From NCBI RefSeq assembly GCF_016862275.1, contig NZ_BOMQ01000063.1, positions 238,895-302,894 on the forward strand: DNA of 64,000 nt. The letters run 5' to 3'. A program made the translations under genes and the position numbers. The DNA is from Actinoplanes nipponensis. GTDB taxonomy: Bacteria; Actinomycetota; Actinomycetes; Mycobacteriales; Micromonosporaceae. The notes under the pieces were generated by a model. That model worked only from the letters and a program-made list of their open reading frames with translations. It made no database searches and was not told the origin of the DNA. Shown in pieces: positions 48,530-56,384 of the stretch; position 1 is the stretch's first letter, and the number at the start of each line of letters is the position of its first letter.

Positions 48530-49872
48530 GGCGACACCGGCAACGAGACCGTGAACGTGCTGCCCTGGCCCGGCTCGGAGGTGACCCGCAGCGCGCCGCC
48601 GAGGATGCCGACCAGCCGGCGCGCGTACGGCAGCCCCAGCCCGGTGCCCTTGCCGCTCAGCGCCTGACTGCCGGGCACCTGGTAGAACTCCTCGAAGATG
48701 CGCTCCTGCAGCTCCGGCGGGATGCCCGTGCCGGTGTCGGCGACGGTGAACTCGACGGCGTCGCCCACCTGGGCCGCGGCCAGCCGGATCGAGCCCACGG
48801 CGGTGAACTTGATCGCGTTGGTGAGCAGGTTGCGCAGGACCTGGGCGAGCAGCACCTCGTCGGAGCGCAGCCGGGCCACCGCCGGCTCCTCCACCACGAA
48901 GTCGACCTCGGGCCGGATGGCGAGCGGGCGCAGGGTGCCGCGCAACTGGCCGAAGACGGCCTTGAGGTCGACGTCGCTCCAGCTCGGCTCCAGCCGGCCG
49001 GCCTCCGCCTTGGCCAGGTCCAGCAGGTCGTTGACCAGCGACAGCAGGTCGGCGGCGGAGCCCCGGATGAGCTCGACCTGGCGGGCCTGCTCGGTGGTGA
49101 GCGGGTCCGACGCGTCGTCGCTGAGCAGCCGGCCCAGCCCGATGATCGCGGTCACCGGGGCACGCAGCTCGTGGCTGACGTTGGCCAGGAACCGGCTCTT
49201 GGCCTCGCTGGCCGCGCGCAGCTGCACGGACTTCTCGTCCAGCTCGTTGTAGAGCGCGACGACGCCGCGGTTGGTCTCCTCCAGCTCGTCGGAGAGCTGG
49301 TGGTAGAGCGCCATGACGCCGCGGTTGGTCTCCTCCAGCTCGGCGTTGAGCCGGGCCAGGTCGTCGCGCTGGGCGCGTACCTCGTCCAGGGTGGCGATGA
49401 GCTGCTGGTTCTGCACCGCCAGCTCGTCGAACGGGGTTCCCGGCACGTGGCCGGCGAGTTCGGTACGGATGTCGTCCATACGGTCGGGACTCAGGACCGG
49501 CGCGTTCGGTGGGAGTCGACGAGACATCCACACGACCGTTCCGATCTCCCCATCCCTTACCTCCATCGAGTCCACCAGGCGTCCGACCTGTGCCAGCTGG
49601 GCGGCGAGCCGGTCCGCGTCCCCGTGCGCGGCGTGCTCCAGCCTCACCGTCAGTGCAGGTACCCCGTCCGGCGCCGCCGCGAACACCACCTCGGTGTCGC
49701 GTCCCGCCGCGACCAGCAGTCGACCGACCTCGCTGAGCGCGGTGGCCAGCCTGATCTGGTCCTGGGCCTCCAGGCCGACCAGCCGGCCGACCTCGCGGCC
49801 GAGCTGCCGGACCGCGAAGACGTCCTGCTCCACCCGGAGCCGGGTGCGCACCAGCGGGTCGGCGCCGGTCAT
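48526..49872 (-). CDS. Histidine kinase with degenerate RsbT-like N-terminus
   Basis: Sensor kinase of 448 residues without membrane helices. The first ~120 residues (RVEQDVFAVRQLGREVGRLV, QDQIRLATALSEVGRLLVAA) resemble an RsbT-type ATPase that has lost its nucleotide-binding loops. A coiled coil contains a duplicated ELEETNRGV phrase. HisKA with ANVSHELRAPVTAI and HATPase with NLLTNAIKF and GTGLGLPYARRL follow. It overlaps both neighbours by 4 bases and likely phosphorylates the receiver-SpoIIE protein. The N-terminus suggests it takes the place of RsbT at the stressosome and reports its state. Confidence 0.87.
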   Translation of the reverse strand: MTGADPLVRTRLRVEQDVFAVRQLGREVGRLVGLEAQDQIRLATALSEVGRLLVAAGRDTEVVFAAAPDGVPALTVRLEHAAHGDADRLAAQLAQVGRLVDSMEVRDGEIGTVVWMSRRLPPNAPVLSPDRMDDIRTELAGHVPGTPFDELAVQNQQLIATLDEVRAQRDDLARLNAELEETNRGVMALYHQLSDELEETNRGVVALYNELDEKSVQLRAASEAKSRFLANVSHELRAPVTAIIGLGRLLSDDASDPLTTEQARQVELIRGSAADLLSLVNDLLDLAKAEAGRLEPSWSDVDLKAVFGQLRGTLRPLAIRPEVDFVVEEPAVARLRSDEVLLAQVLRNLLTNAIKFTAVGSIRLAAAQVGDAVEFTVADTGTGIPPELQERIFEEFYQVPGSQALSGKGTGLGLPYARRLVGILGGALRVTSEPGQGSTFTVSLPVSP

Positions 49873-50900
49873 GGCAACCGCGCCACGGCAACGCCGGCGT
49901 CGTCGCGCCGGGTGCCGGCGTCACGCAGCACGGTCGCCGCGATGACCTGCGGGGAGTGCGACAACAGGCCGGGATAGTCGGCGACCTTCCAGCGGTCGAC
50001 GATGCCGTCGGAGTGCATCAGCACGACCCCGTGGGCGGGCAGCGGGTAGTCGTACTCGCGGATCTGCCGGCGTTGGTGCCCGGCGATGCCGGGCAGCGAG
50101 ACCATGCCGCGCCGGCTGCCGTCGGGGTGCAGGACCGTGCCGGCGATGTTGCCCAGGCCGGCGTAGCGGACCAGGCCCGCGTCGGGATCCAGCTCGGCGA
50201 CGGCGACCGCGGCGCCGCGGGTGTGGCCCATCTTGCGGTGCAGCGCCTCCACGACCGCGGCCGGCGGCGCAGCGGGCGTGCTCTCGAAGACCCGCAGCGC
50301 CTCCTGCATGGCCGCGTGGGCGAGCCGGCCGTGCCCGAGGCCGTCGCAGACCAGCACCTGCCGGCGACCCTCGGCCTCGCGGACCGCGAAGCCGTCGCCG
50401 CTGACCGGCTCGCCGGTCAGCGGGCGGGTGATCCCGGCGGCCCAGCTCGGCGGCGGGGGCGGGCCGGCCCAGATCTGGACGGCCATGACCGTGCCCCGCC
50501 CGGGCACGGAGTGCAGGTCCGACCAGCTGGACTGGCGCACGATGGCGCCGAGCCCGATGCCCAGGGTGCCCGCCGTGGAGTGCCCGTCGCCGATGGACCG
50601 GGTGATGTCGGTCATGCCGGGGCCCCGGTCCAGCGCGAGGATCTCCACGCCGGCCCGTCCCGGTACGCGCGCCGCGCGCAGCAGCAGGGTGCCCTCGTCA
50701 GCGTGCTTGACGAGGTTGCTCGCGGTCTCGGTGGCGACGATGGAGAGGTCGGCGATGCGGGCGGGCGGCATGCCCAGCTCGGTGGCCAGGCGCTCGGCGG
50801 CCCGGCGGACGGCGGCGGCCGTACCGGCGGCTTCCACCCGGAACCAGACCCCCGCGTCGAGGAGTCCCTCGGGTAGTGACGCCACCGCGCCTCCGCTCAT
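49869..50900 (-). CDS. RsbT/RsbW-like ATPase fused to SpoIIE-type phosphatase (RsbX-like)
   Basis: Protein of 343 residues. Residues ~20-145 form a HATPase of the RsbT/RsbW kind (IVATETASNLVKHADEG, GMTDITRSIGDGHSTAGTLG, GIGLGAIVRQSSW). Residues ~160-340 are a PP2C-like domain (LVCDGLGHGRLAHAAMQEAL, MHSDGIVDRW, RRDDAGVAVARL) that is shorter than RsbU, as in RsbX, the phosphatase resetting RsbR and RsbS. I chose the ATG at 50900, which overlaps the rsbT stop (ATGA); an ATG three codons earlier is open. Position after rsbT supports a stressosome reset role. Confidence 0.85.
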   Translation of the reverse strand: MSGGAVASLPEGLLDAGVWFRVEAAGTAAAVRRAAERLATELGMPPARIADLSIVATETASNLVKHADEGTLLLRAARVPGRAGVEILALDRGPGMTDITRSIGDGHSTAGTLGIGLGAIVRQSSWSDLHSVPGRGTVMAVQIWAGPPPPPSWAAGITRPLTGEPVSGDGFAVREAEGRRQVLVCDGLGHGRLAHAAMQEALRVFESTPAAPPAAVVEALHRKMGHTRGAAVAVAELDPDAGLVRYAGLGNIAGTVLHPDGSRRGMVSLPGIAGHQRRQIREYDYPLPAHGVVLMHSDGIVDRWKVADYPGLLSHSPQVIAATVLRDAGTRRDDAGVAVARLP

Positions 50901-51316
50901 CGGCACCACTTGATCACGCTGATCGTCGTACCCTGGCCGACCACGGTGTCGATGTCGAATTCGTCGACCAGCCGGCGTGCCCCGCTCAGGCCCAGGCCCA
51001 GGCCCCCGCCGGTGGTGTAGCCGTCGGTCAGCGCCAGGTCGAGGTCGGCGATGCCCGGCCCCTGATCGGTGAAGACGATCCGGATGCCGCTGCGGCGACC
51101 GTTGTCGACCCGGCCCGCGTCCACGGTGCCACCGCCACCGTAGACCAGCGTGTTGCGGGCCAGCTCGCTGGCCGCCGTCACCAGCTTGGTCTGGTCGACC
51201 AGGGACAGTTTGACCGACACGGCCAGGGTACGCACGAGCTGCCGTACCCGGACGACATCCTGGTCGGAGCGGATGGCGAGGCGCTCCATCGCGGCGATGT
51301 CGTCCCCGGTGGTCAC
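50897..51316 (-). CDS. rsbT: RsbT serine/threonine kinase
   Basis: Switch kinase of 139 residues, held by the RsbR-RsbS stressosome and released on stress. It shows SELARNTLVYGGGG (N box), FTDQGPGIADLDLALTDG (G1), and GGGLGLGLSGARRLVDEF (G2), then VVGQGTTISVIKW. The GTG at 51316 overlaps the rsbS stop (GTGA). In Bacillus, RsbT phosphorylates RsbS and RsbR and activates RsbU; here the output phosphatase may be the receiver-SpoIIE gene further down or one encoded elsewhere. Confidence 0.92.
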   Translation of the reverse strand: MTTGDDIAAMERLAIRSDQDVVRVRQLVRTLAVSVKLSLVDQTKLVTAASELARNTLVYGGGGTVDAGRVDNGRRSGIRIVFTDQGPGIADLDLALTDGYTTGGGLGLGLSGARRLVDEFDIDTVVGQGTTISVIKWCR

Positions 51317-51726
51317 GATGCGGTTACGACGGCCTCGTCGGCGTCGTCCTCGTCGTCGTCGGGCAACGTGAACTGCCGGTCCCGGGCGAGCAGCGCCATG
51401 CCGAGCTCCACGGTCAGCGCGGTGCGGATCCCGGGCAGGGACAGGCCGAGCTCGACAAGGGTGATGGCCACCGCGGGCCGCATGCCCACGACGACGGTCT
51501 CGGCGTCCAACACGCGCGAGATCGAGGCGATGGTGGCCAGGGTCCGGCCCACGAACGAGTCGACGATGTCCAGCGCGCTGATGTCGATGATGACCCCGTG
51601 GCAGCCGGTGCCCACGATCCGGTCGGCCAGGTCCTCCTGGAGCTGGAGGGCGACCTGGTCCTCCATGTCGATCTGGATCGACACCAGCAGGATGTCGCCG
51701 ATCTTCAGGACCGGCACGCGTTCCAC
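51313..51726 (-). CDS. rsbS: RsbS stressosome STAS protein
   Basis: Single STAS-domain scaffold protein of 137 residues. The phosphorylation Ser lies in LDIVDSFVGRTLATIA (Ser57), matching Ser59 of Bacillus RsbS. VPVLKIGDILLVSIQIDMED opens the fold as in RsbS, and a Asp/Glu-rich tail ends it. It starts 3 bases after the rsbR stop and overlaps rsbT. Together with RsbR it forms the pseudo-icosahedral complex holding RsbT. Confidence 0.92.
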   Translation of the reverse strand: MERVPVLKIGDILLVSIQIDMEDQVALQLQEDLADRIVGTGCHGVIIDISALDIVDSFVGRTLATIASISRVLDAETVVVGMRPAVAITLVELGLSLPGIRTALTVELGMALLARDRQFTLPDDDEDDADEAVVTAS

Positions 51727-51729
51727 GGG

Positions 51730-52623
51730 TCAGCTCTCCCGGCGTCCGGCGCCGCGCCGACCGGCGGTGGCGTCGGTCTGGCGCAGGACGTGGCGCAGCG
51801 CGTCGGCCAGGCTGGCCTTGGTGGCGATGTCGCCGAACTCGATGCCGAGCGCCACGATCGTCTGCGCGATCTGCGGCCGGATGCCGGAGATGATGCAGTC
51901 GGCGCCCATCAGCCGCGCGGCCACCACGGTCTTGAGGATGTGCTGGGCCACCTGGGTGTCGACGGCCGGGACGCCGGTGATGTCGATGATCGCGTACGGC
52001 GAGCCGGTGTCCACCAGCGTCTGCAGCAGGCGCTCCATCACCACCTGGGCGCGGGCCGAGTCCAGCGTGCCGACCAGCGGCACGGCCACGACGCCCTCCC
52101 ACAGCTTGACCACCGGGGTGGAGAGCTCCAGCAGCTGCTCGGCCTGGTCGGAGATGAGCTCCTCGCGGGCCCGGACGTAGCTGTCGAAGGTGAACAGCCC
52201 GGCCCGGTCGATGAAGGAGGAGAACGAGACGTAGTCACGCAGCGTAGCCGCGTCCGTGGCGCTGTCCTGGTCCAGGACCGTCAGCACCGCCTCCTTGAGG
52301 GCGAAGATGCTGACCGCCGTCTCGGTCGCGCTGAAGCCCTGCCGGGCCCGGGTGCTGGACACCTCGCTGAGCAGCGCGCGCAGTTCACCGGCGGCCTCGG
52401 CCTCGAGGTCGGCGGCGCCGCCGGACAGGGCCGACTGGAAGCCCTTCTGCAGTTCCGCGATCTGCCGGTGGAGCTCGGCATGGCTGAGCCGCCCGCGCAG
52501 GAGGCCGGCCACGGCATCGGTCCAGGCGCTGGTCAGTGCCTCGCCGTTGCTCTCCAGCAGTCCGGCGAAGCGTCCTGCCTCATCGGTGCTCAGCGCCACC
52601 GCCGCCTCCCTGATAGTCATCAT
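51730..52623 (-). CDS. rsbR: RsbR-type stressosome sensor protein
   Basis: First gene of the operon; 297 residues. A helical N-terminal sensory domain (about 1-150, globin-like in Bacillus RsbR) begins STDEAGRFAGLLESNGEAL and contains FSSFIDRAGLFTFDSYVRA. The C-terminal STAS domain (about 165-280) has AVPLVGTLDSARAQVVMERL and DITGVPAVDTQVAQHIL, placing the RsbT target threonines in GTLD and VDTQ. Two ATGs occur in a row (52623, 52620); AGGA suits the second. Upstream 175 bases are shared with the divergent STAS gene, giving a common stress control region. Confidence 0.9.
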   Translation of the reverse strand: MMTIREAAVALSTDEAGRFAGLLESNGEALTSAWTDAVAGLLRGRLSHAELHRQIAELQKGFQSALSGGAADLEAEAAGELRALLSEVSSTRARQGFSATETAVSIFALKEAVLTVLDQDSATDAATLRDYVSFSSFIDRAGLFTFDSYVRAREELISDQAEQLLELSTPVVKLWEGVVAVPLVGTLDSARAQVVMERLLQTLVDTGSPYAIIDITGVPAVDTQVAQHILKTVVAARLMGADCIISGIRPQIAQTIVALGIEFGDIATKASLADALRHVLRQTDATAGRRGAGRRES

Positions 52624-52799
52624 TCCTAAGAGCGGCTCCGCGGGTCGCGGGCATCCGTCACCGAGGGACGGCCGGACTTTACCACCGCGTTCGTCGTTAC
52701 TTGCTGTAGGCCAATTAAAATCTCGGCGCCAACCGGCTCCCCGTTCTGCGCGCTCCCCCCGCCGTGGAGTAGCGTTCGGGCCATATCTGGAGGTCCTGA

Positions 52800-53153
52800 A
52801 TGTCCTTGACGGTACAAACGGAACAGCGCGGCGAAATGGTCGTCGTGTCGGTCGCCGGCGAACTCGACATGGCCACCGCGCCGCAGCTCCAGGATCAGAT
52901 CAGCGACCTGCTGGAGAAGGGTCGCACCCGGCTGGTCTTCGACCTGGCCGAGGTCTCCTTCTGCGACTCCACCGGGCTGTCGGTCTTCGTCCGGGCGAAG
53001 AACAGCACGGACGACGCCGGCGGCGTCGTGCGGCTGGCCGCCCCGCAGCGGGGCGTGCTGCGCATCCTCGAGGTCAGCGGGCTGGTCGAGGTGCTGCACA
53101 CCTACCCGACCGTCGACGAGGCCGTCACGGCCGAGGAGCCCGCGCTCGACTGA
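52800..53153 (+). CDS. STAS-domain anti-sigma factor antagonist (RsbV/BldG-like)
   Basis: Antagonist of 117 residues, with the kinase target Ser in SFCDSTGLSVFVRA (Ser57), VSVAGELDMATAPQL and VLRILEVSGLVEVL, all standard for RsbV, SpoIIAA and BldG. TGGAGG stands 7 bases before the ATG. Divergent from the rsbR operon, it is a natural substrate for the SpoIIE-type phosphatases encoded there. No RsbW-type single-domain kinase is adjacent. Confidence 0.88.
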   Translation: MSLTVQTEQRGEMVVVSVAGELDMATAPQLQDQISDLLEKGRTRLVFDLAEVSFCDSTGLSVFVRAKNSTDDAGGVVRLAAPQRGVLRILEVSGLVEVLHTYPTVDEAVTAEEPALD

Positions 53154-53235
53154 TCCGATCGGCGTAGTTTGTCACTGACCGGTCATGGGAAACTGCTGCC
53201 CGGCGATCCCCCAGGCTCACGTGCAGGAGTGACTC

Positions 53236-53682
53236 TTGTCCATGCTCAAAGGCTTCAAAGACTTCATCATGCGCGGCAACGTCGTCGACCTCGCGGTCGG
53301 CATCGTCATCGGCGCCGCCTTCACCGCGGTCGTCACCGCGTTCACCAACGCCTTCCTCAAGCCGCTCATCCAGCTGCTGGGCGGCGGGTCCGGCGCGACG
53401 GCTGGCACCTGGGACGTCAACGGTGTGAAGTTCGACTACGCCAGCTTCGTCAACGCGCTCATCACCTTCCTGCTGACCGCGGCGGTGCTCTACTTCCTGG
53501 TCGTCTACCCGCTCAACCGGCTGGCCGAGCGGCGCAAGCGCGGCGAGGAGCCGCCGCCGGAGGCCCCCAGCGAAGAGGTCAAGCTGCTCACCGAGATCCG
53601 CGACGCGCTGGTGCGCCAGCAGGTCGCCCCGGGCGCGGTCAACGACATCCTGGGCCGGCACCAGCAGGACCCGCCGCGCTGA
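53236..53682 (+). CDS. mscL: Large-conductance mechanosensitive channel MscL
   Basis: Pentameric emergency-release channel opening on hypoosmotic shock. The 148-residue product has the N-terminal LKGFKDFIMRGNVVDLAVGIVIGAAFTAVV (helix 1 and gating constriction), a periplasmic loop (KFDYASFVNALITF), helix 2 (FLLTAAVLYFLVVYPLNRLA) and a C-terminal helix bundle (LLTEIRDALVRQQ). I chose TTG 53236 because CAGGAG is 6 bases upstream; ATG 53242 would drop two residues. Location beside stress genes is consistent with an osmotic-stress theme. Confidence 0.92.
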   Translation: MSMLKGFKDFIMRGNVVDLAVGIVIGAAFTAVVTAFTNAFLKPLIQLLGGGSGATAGTWDVNGVKFDYASFVNALITFLLTAAVLYFLVVYPLNRLAERRKRGEEPPPEAPSEEVKLLTEIRDALVRQQVAPGAVNDILGRHQQDPPR

Positions 53683-53714
53683 TCCGGCGAAAAGATCAAC
53701 CCACCCGGCACTGT

Positions 53715-53730
53715 TCGAACACATGTTCGA
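53715..53730. promoter_or_regulatory. Perfect LexA (SOS) box
   Basis: TCGAACACATGTTCGA is an exact palindrome matching the actinobacterial LexA consensus TCGAAC-N4-GTTCGA. It ends 12 bases before the start of the 76-residue gene, where a repressor would block transcription. Confidence 0.75.
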
Positions 53731-53742
53731 TACAGTGCCGGG

Positions 53743-53973
53743 ATGGAACAACGTAAGCACTGGTGGAACGGCAGATGGGGCCGCGTCGCCCGCAAGGATG
53801 TCTACCTGCGGACGAGCGGCGACCAGTGGTACGTCGAGCAGCGCGCCGGCGGCTCGGACGGGGTTTCGCACTTCTTCGAGTACGACAGCGAGGACGCCGC
53901 GCTGGACATGGTCCGCGCCCTGCTCGTCGGCCCCGACGAGTGGCGCGAGCTGTCGGTCCGGCCGCCCCGCTAG
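53743..53973 (+). CDS. Small 76-residue protein under likely SOS control
   Basis: Unrecognised soluble protein, WWNGRWGRVARKDVYLR at the start, then VEQRAGGSDGVSHFFEYDSE and AALDMVRALLVGPDEWREL. The charged, aromatic composition suggests a compact alpha/beta domain of about 70 residues. A perfect LexA box lies 12 bases before the ATG, so induction after DNA damage is expected. The message must be nearly leaderless or have a very short leader, as no clear ribosome site is present. The stop shares 4 bases with that of the convergent zinc-finger gene. Confidence 0.7.
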   Translation: MEQRKHWWNGRWGRVARKDVYLRTSGDQWYVEQRAGGSDGVSHFFEYDSEDAALDMVRALLVGPDEWRELSVRPPR

Positions 53974-54749
53974 GCCGCCCGGCGCCGCTCCTCCCGCTCG
54001 CCCGTCGCGGAGGCGGCCGCCGTGAGCGGGCCCCGCGGCACCAGGCGCAGCTTCGGCAGGACGGGCGCGGGCGCCTCCTCGTCCTCGACGAGGTGCCAGC
54101 CGCTCCCGCCGGCCACCCGGTCGCCGGGTGGGCGCACGGAGTCCCCGGCGACCCGGGACAGCGCGACCACGATCAGGTAGCCGAGGATCACGAAACCGTG
54201 GCTGACCAGCCGCGCCGTGTCGACCCGGGCCGCCGACAGGTCGTTGACCGACAGCAGCAACAGCATCCCCACGAAGGCCGTCAGCATCGGCACCAGCCCG
54301 GTGGGCCGGCTGCGGCGCAGCGCGATGAAGAGGAAACCGGCGCCCACGGCGACGTTCCAGGCCGCCGACTCGTGCCACAGGTGCCCGGGCGTCGCGTCCA
54401 GCCCGGCGTGCACGTGCGCGCCGCCGGCGCCGCCGCCGACCTGCGCCAGCCCGAGAATGAGCTGCACCGCGCCGACCGCGGCGAGGGCCACGAAGAGCGG
54501 CCCGGCCCCGAGCCGCCGCCGGCTGCGCGCCGGGACGGGCGGCAGCGCGGCGAGGATGGCCGCGCTGAGGTCGGGCACCTCCGGCACCGGGCCGGTACGG
54601 GTCAGCCGGTTGACCGTGGCCGCGCGCTCCAGCCACTCCCGGCAGCCGGCGCAGCCGGCCAGATGCTGCTCGACCCGGGGCCGATCGGCCGGGTCGTCCT
54701 CGCCGTCCAGCTGCGCGGACACCAACTCGCGCCACCGCTCACACGCCAT
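53970..54749 (-). CDS. Membrane protein with N-terminal zinc-finger (zf-HC2) domain
   Basis: Protein of 259 residues. The start carries an anti-sigma-type zinc motif: Cys3, then HLAGCAGC (His29, Cys33, Cys36). Five to six membrane helices follow between about residues 80 and 205, and a soluble Pro/Arg-rich tail ends it. The motif binds ECF sigma factors in ZAS proteins, but no sigma gene is adjacent, so it may serve a distant sigma factor or have another role. It begins 42 bases after the CGNR gene stop and may be cotranscribed. Confidence 0.75.
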   Translation of the reverse strand: MACERWRELVSAQLDGEDDPADRPRVEQHLAGCAGCREWLERAATVNRLTRTGPVPEVPDLSAAILAALPPVPARSRRRLGAGPLFVALAAVGAVQLILGLAQVGGGAGGAHVHAGLDATPGHLWHESAAWNVAVGAGFLFIALRRSRPTGLVPMLTAFVGMLLLLSVNDLSAARVDTARLVSHGFVILGYLIVVALSRVAGDSVRPPGDRVAGGSGWHLVEDEEAPAPVLPKLRLVPRGPLTAAASATGEREERRRAA

Positions 54750-54791
54750 GTCCCCATAGTCGCCCGGCGGGCGCCGCTGGTTCCCGCGACT

Positions 54792-55430
54792 TCAGCGCGG
54801 GTCGGGACGCTGCACGCTGGGGCCGCCGAGCTGGTTGCCGGAGTTGCCCAGCAGCCGCCGGCGCTCCCGGAAGGCCCGCAGGTTGGCCGTGTTGCCGCAG
54901 GTGCTGACGTCGTGCCAGACGCCGCTGTTGTTGCGCGAGGTGTCGAAGAACGCCGCCCGGCAGTCGATGTTGTGGCAGAGCTTGAGCCGCGGCCACAGAC
55001 CGGCCTGCTGGGCCAGCAGGGCCTCGGCCCACAGCGCGGAGGCGAGCCACCGGATGCCGCGGCCGCTGGGCACCATCCGGACCCAGCCGTCGGCGTCGGG
55101 CACCAGGCTGACCGGGACGTCGGCCGGCGGCAGCGCGCCGTCCGGCTCGGTGTTCCGCCCGCCGGCCAGGATGACGCCCTCGAAGGTGGTCCGCAGCCGG
55201 CGCAGGGAGCGCATGTCGGTGGAGGAGAGCAGGATCACGGGCGCGGGCAGGCCGGCCCCCCGGGACCAGGTGGCGAGCGCCTCGGTGAGCCACCGCTGCG
55301 CGTCGTCGGGGGTGCCCAGCAGATCCGGCGCGTACGACATGGTCCCGCGGGTGTTCACCAGATCCTGCAGAAGGGCGAGGCCGGCGGGCGCCTCGCGGAC
55401 GCCGTGCCGCGCACTCGCCATCCATGACAT
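54792..55430 (-). CDS. CGNR zinc-finger domain protein
   Basis: Putative transcription regulator of 212 residues. The N-terminal part is the ABATE-like region (LLQDLVNTRGTM onwards, LASALWAEALLAQ near residue 130). The C-terminal CGNR zinc finger appears as KLCHNIDCRAAFFDTSRN followed by STCGNTANLRAFRERRR, where Thr replaces the last Arg of the usual CGNR. Such proteins often pair with exporters or oxidoreductases; here only the zinc-finger membrane protein follows. The start used is ATG 55430. Confidence 0.8.
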   Translation of the reverse strand: MSWMASARHGVREAPAGLALLQDLVNTRGTMSYAPDLLGTPDDAQRWLTEALATWSRGAGLPAPVILLSSTDMRSLRRLRTTFEGVILAGGRNTEPDGALPPADVPVSLVPDADGWVRMVPSGRGIRWLASALWAEALLAQQAGLWPRLKLCHNIDCRAAFFDTSRNNSGVWHDVSTCGNTANLRAFRERRRLLGNSGNQLGGPSVQRPDPR

Positions 55431-55585
55431 AGGCGAAGGGTACTTGATTCTTTTTCACACGAGCATCCACCGGTCGCCTGACCGCCGCGAGCCCGGTACT
55501 GGCGCTCAACGGTTCCGCGGCGGCTCAGCAACGGCTGCTCCGGAGTAGCTCTCACGTGTGACCATGACGGGGGACCGAGGGAGGC

Positions 55586-56380
55586 ATGGTGCGCAGAGCT
55601 CTGACGTACGCGGCGGTGGCGGCGGCCACCGTGGCGCTGGCCACCGGGTGCGATTCCGGCGGTTCCGATCAGGCTGCGGCGCCTGGTCCCGTACCCTCGT
55701 CGGCCGCGGCGTCTTCCCCCGGGCCCGCCGCCTCCGCGACGCCGACGCCGCCGGCCGCACCCGGGCCCAAGTCCAAGCCCAAGCCCAAGCGGCTCAAGGC
55801 CGGCGCCAAGGGCCCCGAGGTGGTGGCCCTGCAGGAGCGCCTCACCGAGCTCGGCTACTGGAACGGCAAGGCCGACGGCACCTTCGGCGGGCGGACCACG
55901 CAGGCGGTCTACGCGCTGCAGAAGGCGGCCGGCCTCGGCCGCGACGGCGTCGTCGGCCCGAAGACCGAGAAGGCCCTGGCCCGGGGGGTACGCCCGGAGG
56001 CGCGCAGCACGAGCGGCCGGGTCGTCGAGATCAGCCTCAAGCGCCAGCTGCTGATGCTGGTCGACGGCGGCCGGGTCAGCCAGGTCTTCAACACCTCGAC
56101 CGGCTCGATGGAACGCTACGAGCAGAAGGGGCGGACCTACCTGGCCGACACGCCCAGCGGCAAGTTCCGGGTGTCCCGGCAGATCGACGGCTGGCGGCAC
56201 GCGCCGCTCGGCCTGCTCTGGCGGCCGAAGTACTTCAACGGCGGCATCGCGGTGCACGGCGCGACCAGCGTGCCGCCGTACCCCGCCTCGCACGGGTGCG
56301 CCCGGCTTTCCATCGCGGCGATGAACCACCTGTGGACCAGCGGCGAGCTCCCGATCGGCACCCGGGTCTGGGTCTACTGA
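55586..56380 (+). CDS. L,D-transpeptidase lipoprotein with peptidoglycan-binding domain
   Basis: Cell-wall enzyme of 264 residues. A lipoprotein signal with lipobox LATGC (Cys22) is followed by a Pro/Ala/Ser linker, then a PG_binding_1 domain (GPEVVALQERLTELGYWNGK, TTQAVYALQKAAGL, GVVGPKTEKAL). The YkuD catalytic domain begins near residue 150 and has IAVHGATSVPPYPASHG with the active-site Cys in SHGCARLS. It forms or edits 3-3 cross-links, or attaches the wall to other molecules. The ATG at 55586 is used; it stands alone, converging on sthA with 4 bases between stops. Confidence 0.9.
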   Translation: MVRRALTYAAVAAATVALATGCDSGGSDQAAAPGPVPSSAAASSPGPAASATPTPPAAPGPKSKPKPKRLKAGAKGPEVVALQERLTELGYWNGKADGTFGGRTTQAVYALQKAAGLGRDGVVGPKTEKALARGVRPEARSTSGRVVEISLKRQLLMLVDGGRVSQVFNTSTGSMERYEQKGRTYLADTPSGKFRVSRQIDGWRHAPLGLLWRPKYFNGGIAVHGATSVPPYPASHGCARLSIAAMNHLWTSGELPIGTRVWVY

Positions 56381-56384
56381 GCCG

